Assembly (NCBI GenBank): GCA_024276595.1
Contig: JAJRWW010000096.1
Coordinates: 1 to 6,275 of the forward strand
DNA from: Myxococcota bacterium
Lineage (GTDB): Bacteria; Myxococcota_A; Polyangia; HGW-17; JAJRWW01
Length of the DNA: 6,275 bases
Direction of reading: 5' to 3'
The translations under genes and the position numbers were made by a program. Below the pieces are notes generated by a model. That model did no database searches, was not told the origin of the DNA, and saw only the letters and a list, made by a program, of their open reading frames with translations. This document shows positions 1-4,792 of the stretch, in pieces (positions within the stretch are counted from its first letter, which is position 1; each line of letters opens with the position of its first letter).

Positions 1-1325
1 AGAACATCTACAAGACCTTCGCCCTGGAGGTCGGGTACGACTTCGACACCCTCTGGCCCTCCATCTCCGCCTCCTTCTTCCGGGAGAACATCATTGCCTC
101 CAGCCAGGTGTTCGACCACTTCACCCGCATGGTGGCCCGGCCAGAGGTGGGGGAGCACTACTACCTGGACAACGATCCCGATGTGCTCCGATCCGCCAAC
201 GACGCCATCGCGACCCCGGGGGTCACGCAGGTGGTGATCCCCAACGGTGCCACCGGCTACTTTGGCAACATCGGCCTTGGTGGGAAGCTGGTGGAGAACC
301 GCCTCTCTGACTACAACGGCGAGTACGACTCCTACATCACGGTCAACGCCGGCCAGTACTACGACAAGCTCTACACGGCGATGCTCATGACAGAGTCGGT
401 GGACAACTTCATCAGCTCCTCCCGCACGGACTTCGTGGATCCTCGCTACCGTGCGGTCTCCCTGGCGGATCTTTTCCCCGAGGGCTACAGGCGTTGGCTG
501 GGCAACAACCTCACCGGAGAGGACACCATGAAGGGGCCGCGCATAGAGACTGACGCAGCCGGCAACCCGCTGACCGACGCCGACGGCTACCCTGCCGGCC
601 CCATCGGCTACATCTCCTGGTGGACCGAGACCCCCGAGTACTGCTTCCCCAACGGGGGGAGCACCGTGTGCACCGTGTACGGGACCGACGGCACGACGAC
701 CAACCCCCTCACCCCGGCCAACACCAGGGTGGTGGACCCGCAGGTGGGCTGGGAGCAGCAGAAGTTCCTCATCGCCTGGACCATGCTCTACATCATGGAG
801 AACCAGATGCGGAGCTGGTACGACCTGCTGCGCCTCTGGGAGATGGGCCTGGACGCGGATCCGGAGCTGGGCAACAACCGCATCGAGTTCCACAACCCCA
901 CGGGCCAGACCTACATCGCCCGCACCTTCGGCAAGGAGACCATCTTTGGCCGGGAGGTGCAGCGCGGCATCGCGGCCAGGGTGCTGGAGTACGCCAACAG
1001 CCTCATGGTGCAGGCCTACGACGTCACGAACGGCCCCGACCTGGACGGGAATGGCTCTCCCGACTGGTACCTGCCGGTGCTCAACCCGGCCAACGGCATG
1101 CCCCTCGTGAAGTACGACCCCACGGTGGCCGCCATCGACGAGAACGGCTTCGTGCTCCCCAACGGGCGCCCGGGCTGCGACGCGTCGGACAACTCCGAGT
1201 GCACCTGCTCGGTCAACAGGGCCTGCGTGGCGCTCTCGCGCTACGTGAGCATCCCGGCCTTCCTGCGGGAGGCGGTCTCCGCGTACAGCCTCGGGGATCC
1301 GGAGATGCGCGGCATCTACGATTGA
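1..1325 (+). CDS. C-terminal part of a large secreted protein, probably zinc-dependent metalloprotease-like (5' end outside window)
   Basis: The frame is open from the left edge (first whole codon at position 3) to TGA at 1323-1325, so about 440 residues are visible and the true start lies outside. A GTG at 108 is internal, since well-formed coding sequence continues upstream of it. The protein is rich in Tyr, Trp, Asn and Gly. It has a cysteine pair at 642-671 and a four-cysteine cluster at 1176-1226, which suits a disulfide-bonded exported protein. A DLDGNGSPD segment (1038-1064) looks like a calcium-binding Asp loop. Segments such as LMTESVDNF, VGWEQQ and ARVLEYAN resemble, from memory, the C-terminal half of large zinc-dependent metalloprotease lipoproteins of myxobacteria. 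No HExxH zinc motif is visible here; it would lie upstream. The CDS is certain, the family assignment is tentative. The gene converges on the leftward lipoprotein gene at 1484-2026. Confidence 0.85.
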   Translation, partial: NIYKTFALEVGYDFDTLWPSISASFFRENIIASSQVFDHFTRMVARPEVGEHYYLDNDPDVLRSANDAIATPGVTQVVIPNGATGYFGNIGLGGKLVENRLSDYNGEYDSYITVNAGQYYDKLYTAMLMTESVDNFISSSRTDFVDPRYRAVSLADLFPEGYRRWLGNNLTGEDTMKGPRIETDAAGNPLTDADGYPAGPIGYISWWTETPEYCFPNGGSTVCTVYGTDGTTTNPLTPANTRVVDPQVGWEQQKFLIAWTMLYIMENQMRSWYDLLRLWEMGLDADPELGNNRIEFHNPTGQTYIARTFGKETIFGREVQRGIAARVLEYANSLMVQAYDVTNGPDLDGNGSPDWYLPVLNPANGMPLVKYDPTVAAIDENGFVLPNGRPGCDASDNSECTCSVNRACVALSRYVSIPAFLREAVSAYSLGDPEMRGIYD

Positions 1326-1333
1326 TCCCCCTG

Positions 1334-1369
1334 CGGCGGTCGCCGGGGCGGATGCCTTGGTGACCGCCG
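1334..1369. terminator. Inverted repeat just after the protease-like gene
   Basis: CGGCGGTC (1334-1341) pairs with GACCGCCG (1362-1369) around a 20-base loop, starting 9 bases after the stop codon. There is no T-run after it. It may help end transcription between the convergent genes, but the long loop makes it weak evidence. Confidence 0.25.
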
Positions 1370-1387
1370 GCCGCACCCACCCCATGG

Positions 1388-1406
1388 GGCGCCTGTACAA
1401 GGCGCC
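1388..1406. terminator. Compact GC-rich hairpin between convergent genes
   Basis: GGCGCCT (1388-1394) pairs perfectly with AGGCGCC (1400-1406) around a 5-base loop (GTACA). It lies between the rightward gene ending at 1325 and the leftward gene ending at 1484, where a bidirectional terminator is expected. No T-tract follows on either strand, so it is not a canonical intrinsic terminator, though such stems are common at gene ends in GC-rich genomes. Confidence 0.4.
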
Positions 1407-1483
1407 AATCCCCTCATCCACTGAGACACATGTTGTGGCCAGGCCGTCCGGTGCGCGGGCGGCGTGAAGGAGCGCCGCGAGAG

Positions 1484-2026
1484 CTACTTGGAGCAGATCT
1501 TGGCGGCCCTCTTCGAGAGGTCGCTCCCCTCGGTGACCAGGTTGTGCGCCTTGCGCTGAAGCTCGTCTGCGAAGACCACGTTCGGGTCGTCGAACCAGGG
1601 GCTCTTCCGGCTACGGATTGCGCTCTTGTCGGCACAGACCCCCAGGGCGCGTACGCCCTTCTTTCGGGCGAGGCGCAGGTCCTTCCCCTTGGCGGCCGCG
1701 TGGGCGGCCCTGGCCGCCTCCAGGGACCTGCTGGCGTGGGCCTTCTTGAACGTGAGGTAGCCCTCGAAGCTCTTGAGCTCCACCTGCACTGCCGCCTTCT
1801 CCACGGGCGTGGAGGCCTTCTTCAGGAGGGACCTGGTCACCACCTTCAGCAGCTTGGGGTCCTTCCACTCCTGCTCCACGTGGGCCCAGGCCTTGACGGC
1901 CGCTTGCCATTTTTCCGCTGCCAGACCCTTGGCCTCTGCACAGGGATCGGCCTTTTTCTTGCCCGTGGCTGTGCAGCCCAGCCCCGGGGCGATCAGCAGT
2001 GACAAGACAATCGGGTAGACGCGCAT
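1484..2026 (-). CDS. Predicted lipoprotein of unknown function, 180 aa
   Basis: I do not recognise the family. The start is ATG at 2026-2024 (protein begins MRVYPIVL) because a strong GGGAGG ribosome site sits just upstream and a hydrophobic signal segment begins at once. An in-frame ATG at 2095 would put 23 polar residues in front of the signal and lacks such a site. The signal segment (about residues 3-17) ends at Cys18 in the context APGLGC, a plausible but imperfect lipobox with Gly rather than Leu at -3. The mature part is Lys/Ala-rich and looks mostly helical. It has three more cysteines (29, 131, 178), so a disulfide is possible. A WFDDPN stretch lies near residue 145. It ends with TAG at 1486-1484. 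It is transcribed divergently from the barrel/MscS cluster and may share the regulatory region at 2027-2386. Its role is unknown. Confidence 0.8.
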   Translation of the reverse strand: MRVYPIVLSLLIAPGLGCTATGKKKADPCAEAKGLAAEKWQAAVKAWAHVEQEWKDPKLLKVVTRSLLKKASTPVEKAAVQVELKSFEGYLTFKKAHASRSLEAARAAHAAAKGKDLRLARKKGVRALGVCADKSAIRSRKSPWFDDPNVVFADELQRKAHNLVTEGSDLSKRAAKICSK

Positions 2027-2032
2027 TCTATT

Positions 2033-2039
2033 CCTCCCT
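2033..2039 (-). promoter_or_regulatory. Ribosome binding site deciding the lipoprotein start
   Basis: On the minus strand AGGGAGG lies 6 bases before the ATG at 2026-2024. This supports that start over the upstream in-frame ATG at 2095. Confidence 0.75.
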
Positions 2040-2064
2040 GGCAAGTCGCCGGAGGCGCGAGTAT

Positions 2065-2079
2065 CGCACGGCGCGTGCG
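2065..2079. promoter_or_regulatory. Small perfect dyad upstream of the lipoprotein gene
   Basis: CGCACG (2065-2070) and CGTGCG (2074-2079) form a perfect inverted repeat with a 3-base centre, 38 bases before the lipoprotein start. It could be an operator half-site pair or a leader hairpin. In GC-rich DNA such a dyad can also arise by chance. Confidence 0.3.
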
Positions 2080-2097
2080 TGGGATCCAGCGTCATGG

Positions 2098-2126
2098 GTG
2101 AGACAGTCCTGTCTCACTGGTGAGAC
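2098..2126. promoter_or_regulatory. Triple-arm operator-like dyad (GTGAGAC / GTCTCAC / GTGAGAC)
   Basis: GTGAGACAG (2098-2106) and CTGTCTCAC (2109-2117) form a perfect 9-base inverted repeat with a 2-base centre. A third arm, GTGAGAC (2120-2126), follows after two bases, so GTCTCAC also pairs with it. The two direct copies are 22 bases apart, about two helical turns, so they face the same side of the DNA. This is the form of a site for a dimeric or cooperatively bound repressor or activator. It lies 72 bases upstream of the lipoprotein start and 260 bases upstream of the barrel/MscS cluster. The arms are exact; that they form an operator is inference, and the binding protein is unknown. Confidence 0.55.
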
Positions 2127-2371
2127 GGGCTCTGCTGGGCGCCTGGATGACCCCTGGGCTCCGACAGCTTCGAGGAGACGGGAGAGGGAGGGTGGCGGGG
2201 CGGCAGAGGCCCGTGGACTCGTGCCATTGCCCGTGATACCGAGGCAGTAGAGCTATGTCGCCCGGAGCCATTGGAGAAGGCGGACGCAGCGATCCAAAAT
2301 GGTATGACCATTGCAAGCCCGGCGTGGACTGTATCCACGAGCTGGTTGAGACACACGTGAACCTTCAAGAA

Positions 2372-2380
2372 GGGAGAAGG
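2372..2380 (+). promoter_or_regulatory. Ribosome binding site deciding the start of the first barrel gene
   Basis: GGGAGAAGG lies 6 bases before the ATG at 2387. It favours this start, with the signal peptide at the N-terminus, over the in-frame ATG at 2255. Confidence 0.65.
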
Positions 2381-2386
2381 CTGCAA

Positions 2387-3448
2387 ATGAGAGCGAGCGC
2401 ATCGAGACGACGCATCTGGGCGTCGGTGCTGTCCATCGCCTTGCTCGGCGCCGCCGCGGCGGAGGCCAGGGCAGACGACGCGGGCGTGCTGCCCGACGAG
2501 ATAGTAAAAAAGCCGAAGAAGAAGAAGAAGGCCAAGAAGAAGCTCCAGGATGGCTGGCATCCCAGCCTGAGCGCAGGCTTCACCTTCGCCTTTTCCCAAA
2601 GTCAGGGAGTTGTAGGGGTTCAGGACGGGATCTCCATGGCGCTGGGGCTGCTGGCCAACGGCGCCCTGGTGTATCGGAAGGGGCCCCACTCGTGGATCTC
2701 GACCCTCGGCGTGGTGCACACCCAGTCCAAGACCCCTGGCATAGACCTGTTCATCAAGTCGGCCGACCAGTTTCAGCTCACCAGCTACTATCAGTATCGC
2801 TTTCCCAGGCTGAAGATGCTGGGAATCGTCGCGGGGGCCAAGTTCAGCACCGCCCTGCTGCCGGGGAGCTTGATCTTGGCTGAGGACACGGCCATCGACA
2901 AGACCCCCGAGGATCCAACGGACTTTTACGACATGGCTGAGGCTCAGAAGGCCTATCGGCTCACGAACGCCTTTGCGCCGGCGCTCTTCAAGCAGTTTGT
3001 GGGGGGTCTCCTCAAGCCCTATGTGAGAAAATGGCTTACCATCGACATCCGGCTGGGGTTTGGCAGCGTGGAGGTGTGGACCCAGGACGGCTATGTCCTC
3101 GATGACAACGAGGACACCGAGGGGATCTTGGAGCTCAAGCAGCTCCGCGACTACCAGCAGGTGGGTGGCGAGGTGCAGGTGAACATCACCGGCACCGCCT
3201 TCAACAAGCTCCTCACCTACGGGTTTTTTGCGGAGGTGATGTTTCCCTTCTACACCACCATCGACACGGGAAATATCACAGGTGCCAAGCTCATCAACAC
3301 CGAGCTGAAGCTGGCGCTGGGGATCAAGCTCTGGAAGTGGGTTTCGCTAAACTATGCGTTGGCGCTGGTCAGGGTCCCCCTCATTCAGGAGGACTGGCAG
3401 GTGACCAACACGCTGCTGGTCACCGTCAAGGCGAACATCGTCAAGTGA
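2387..3448 (+). CDS. Exported beta-barrel-like protein, resembles DUF3078 family (paralog 1), 353 aa
   Basis: First gene of the cluster. It has a Sec signal peptide: basic RRR at 7-9, a hydrophobic core at about 10-25 and a likely cut at ARA|DD (after residue 29). Residues 41-52 are nearly all lysine. The rest alternates polar and hydrophobic residues as in amphipathic beta strands, starting at DGWHP (55-59). The order 'DG-S-ALGLLANG-L-Y-KG-HSWISTL----SKT----IKSADQFQLTS-YQY' (about 80-137) resembles, from memory, the DUF3078 outer-membrane family best known in Bacteroidota. YRLTNAFAPALFKQ (190-203) and an acidic turn DDNEDTEG are shared with the next gene. The mature protein has no cysteine. 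It does not end in the aromatic residue usual for outer-membrane barrels, so the location is likely rather than proved. Substrate and function are unknown. Only 14 bases separate it from the next gene. Confidence 0.75.
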   Translation: MRASASRRRIWASVLSIALLGAAAAEARADDAGVLPDEIVKKPKKKKKAKKKLQDGWHPSLSAGFTFAFSQSQGVVGVQDGISMALGLLANGALVYRKGPHSWISTLGVVHTQSKTPGIDLFIKSADQFQLTSYYQYRFPRLKMLGIVAGAKFSTALLPGSLILAEDTAIDKTPEDPTDFYDMAEAQKAYRLTNAFAPALFKQFVGGLLKPYVRKWLTIDIRLGFGSVEVWTQDGYVLDDNEDTEGILELKQLRDYQQVGGEVQVNITGTAFNKLLTYGFFAEVMFPFYTTIDTGNITGAKLINTELKLALGIKLWKWVSLNYALALVRVPLIQEDWQVTNTLLVTVKANIVK

Positions 3449-3455
3449 AAGGAGG
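3448..3455 (+). promoter_or_regulatory. Near-consensus ribosome binding site overlapping the upstream stop codon
   Basis: AAAGGAGGG begins with the last A of the upstream TGA and ends 7 bases before the ATG at 3463. This near-perfect Shine-Dalgarno fixes the start of the second barrel gene and suggests translational coupling and co-transcription. Confidence 0.8.
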
Positions 3456-3462
3456 GAGAATC

Positions 3463-4770
3463 ATGAAAACGCTAAAGAAATCTATTGCATCCCTCCCGGC
3501 CCTCGCGATCTGTGTCGTCGCCTCGACCGCAGTGGCAGCGCCCGCCGCCGATCCGCGGCCAGCAGCAGCCCGACCTGGCGATGTGCCGCGGCCCGCGACG
3601 GATCGACCCGAAGCCGCGCGGCCCCGGGAGGCTCCCCGGCCCGCGGCATCACCAGCGGATCCGACCCCGGCCAGGGCCGGCTGCGACGCCAAGAAGCTCT
3701 GCGACGCCAAGAAGCTCTGCGACGCCAGGAAGCTCTGCGACGCCAAGAAGCTCTGCGACGCCAAGAAGCTCTGCGACGCCAAGAAGCTCTGCGATCCGCT
3801 GAAGGTGTGCGACCCGAAGAAGCTCAAGCACCCCGACATTGTCTGCTTCAAGCGAGGCAAGAAGAAGAGGAAGAAGAAGCTGTCGGACGGCTGGCATCCC
3901 AAGCTGAGCCTGGGGGCGAGCATGTCCATGATACACACCCAGAACGTGCCAGGAGTCGACGATGGCCTGAGCCTGACCCTGGGTGCGGTGGTGAGCGCCT
4001 CGCTCCTTTACAAGATGAAGCAGCACCGGTGGCTTTCGAACCTGTCGCTGGTGCACGGCTGGTCCAAGACCCCTACCATTGCTCCCATGGTCAAGTCTGC
4101 CGACGAGCTGAGCCTCAAGACCGAGTATCAGTACCACTTCACGGGTGCCAGGTCCCTGTCGCTGGTGGCCGGCCTGCACTTCGCGGCGCCCGTCGCCCCC
4201 GGGGATCTCGTGCTGCCCGAGGACACGACCCTGATGCTCAACAACGTAGACGGCACCCAGGTGCTGGATGCGCTCCAAAAAAACAAGCGCTATCGCCTCA
4301 CAGAGGCCTTCGCGCCGCTGGTGTTCAAGCAGCTCGCCGGAGTCAACATCCGGCCCTACAAGACCATCCTGACATCCCTGGACGTGCGCCTTAGTCTGGC
4401 AGGGCAGCAGGTCTGGGCCTCGGGGTACGCGGTCAACGACGACGAGGAGACCCCGGAGCTGGACCTGGTGGAGCTGGAGAGCTTCCAGCAGGTGGGCATC
4501 CAGCTCGAGGCGAACCTGGTGGGCAGGCTCCACAAGCGCCTGGTGTACGCCTTTCGCGTGGAGCTTATGTTCCCCATGTACACGAGCGTGGACACAGAGC
4601 TGAGCGGCTTTGACCTGCTGAACACGGACCTCTCCTTCAAGGTGGGGGTGAAGATGTCCAAGTGGGCATCCCTCAACTACGTGTTCGCAGCAAAGCGGAT
4701 ACCAGTGCTCGTGGACCAGTGGCAGATCATCAACAACCTGGTGTTGTCCATCTCGGCCGACATCCTCTAA
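3463..4770 (+). CDS. Exported beta-barrel-like protein with Cys hexapeptide array, resembles DUF3078 family (paralog 2), 435 aa
   Basis: Domains in order: a Sec signal peptide (KK at 5-6, hydrophobic 8-24, likely cut near AVA|A, residues 23-26); a Pro/Ala/Arg-rich rod (about 27-73) with Arg-Pro pairs at 32, 37, 43, 48, 53 and 59; eight tandem hexapeptides of type Cys-Asp-Ala-Lys-Lys-Leu (74-121); a further Cys128; a basic block GKKKRKKK (132-139); then a barrel-like domain from DGWHP (142-146) to the end. The barrel part aligns along its length with the preceding gene, including SKTP, KSAD, YQY, YRLTEAFAP--FKQ (277-290) and an acidic turn DDEETPEL, so the two arose by tandem duplication. All nine mature cysteines lie at 74-128. 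The array could bind metal, form disulfides or cross-link the protein in the periplasm; this is inference. The last residue is Leu, not the usual aromatic. It is followed 22 bases later by an MscS gene. Confidence 0.8.
   Translation: MKTLKKSIASLPALAICVVASTAVAAPAADPRPAAARPGDVPRPATDRPEAARPREAPRPAASPADPTPARAGCDAKKLCDAKKLCDARKLCDAKKLCDAKKLCDAKKLCDPLKVCDPKKLKHPDIVCFKRGKKKRKKKLSDGWHPKLSLGASMSMIHTQNVPGVDDGLSLTLGAVVSASLLYKMKQHRWLSNLSLVHGWSKTPTIAPMVKSADELSLKTEYQYHFTGARSLSLVAGLHFAAPVAPGDLVLPEDTTLMLNNVDGTQVLDALQKNKRYRLTEAFAPLVFKQLAGVNIRPYKTILTSLDVRLSLAGQQVWASGYAVNDDEETPELDLVELESFQQVGIQLEANLVGRLHKRLVYAFRVELMFPMYTSVDTELSGFDLLNTDLSFKVGVKMSKWASLNYVFAAKRIPVLVDQWQIINNLVLSISADIL
3682..3825 (+). repeat. Eight tandem 18-base units coding a Cys hexapeptide array
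   Basis: Units start at 3682, 3700, 3718, 3736, 3754, 3772, 3790 and 3808. Units 1, 2, 4, 5 and 6 are identical (TGCGACGCCAAGAAGCTC). Unit 3 differs by one base (Lys to Arg). Unit 7 is well diverged (CDPLKV) and unit 8 mildly so (CDPKKL). The near-identity of the first six, including third codon positions, points to recent expansion or homogenisation, with older units at the 3' side. Because a unit is exactly six codons, copy-number change does not shift the frame, so the array could vary between strains. The other five frames also stay open through it for the same reason. Confidence 0.95.
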
Positions 4771-4778
4771 GGGCCTAC

Positions 4779-4784
4779 AAGGAG
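4779..4784 (+). promoter_or_regulatory. Ribosome binding site of mscS
   Basis: AAGGAG lies 8 bases before the ATG at 4793 within a 22-base gap. It fixes the start and fits expression with the upstream barrel genes. Confidence 0.7.
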
Positions 4785-4792
4785 CAGCACAG

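Larger units (their letters stand above)
2027..2386. other. Divergent intergenic region, 360 bases
   Basis: This stretch separates the leftward lipoprotein gene from the rightward barrel/MscS cluster and should hold both promoters. I see two dyads (2065-2079 and 2098-2126), a purine-rich stretch at about 2175-2200, and a TGAGACACA copy at 2347-2355 overlapping a CACGTG palindrome at 2354-2359. I looked for -35/-10 pairs with normal spacing and for a sigma-54 site and found none I would defend. An in-frame ATG at 2255 extends the downstream gene by 44 codons but has a poor ribosome site and would bury the signal peptide, so I treat this stretch as non-coding. Confidence 0.6.

Noticed and set aside
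620..1363. 247-codon rightward open frame overlapping the protease-like gene
   Set aside because: It is Arg/Gly/Pro/His-rich, typical of an out-of-frame reading of GC-rich coding DNA, and the real frame covers it fully.
2027..2095. Upstream in-frame ATG giving a 23-residue extension of the lipoprotein
   Set aside because: GGGAGG just before the ATG at 2026 and the signal peptide starting there favour the shorter form.
2221..2260. Sigma-54 promoter (TGGCAC on the minus strand, TTGC on the plus strand)
   Set aside because: The -12 and -24 elements do not occur together on one strand at the required spacing.
2255..2386. Upstream in-frame ATG giving a 44-residue extension of paralog 1
   Set aside because: It has a poor ribosome site and would bury the clear signal peptide that begins at 2387.
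3682..3825. CRISPR array
   Set aside because: The 18-base units are contiguous without spacers and are in frame within a gene.
3682..3846. Multihaem cytochrome
   Set aside because: No CxxCH motif occurs; the cysteines are six residues apart and no histidine follows them at the needed spacing.
3441..3938. Long leftward open frame across the hexapeptide array, with a repeated Ser-Phe-Leu-Ala-Ser-Gln pattern
   Set aside because: It exists only because an 18-base repeat without stops keeps every frame open. It has no ribosome site and lies opposite a well-supported gene.
3649..4533. 294-codon leftward open frame opposite paralog 2
   Set aside because: The composition is that of a GC-rich antisense shadow. 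The forward frame has a signal peptide, a strong ribosome site and a paralog next door.
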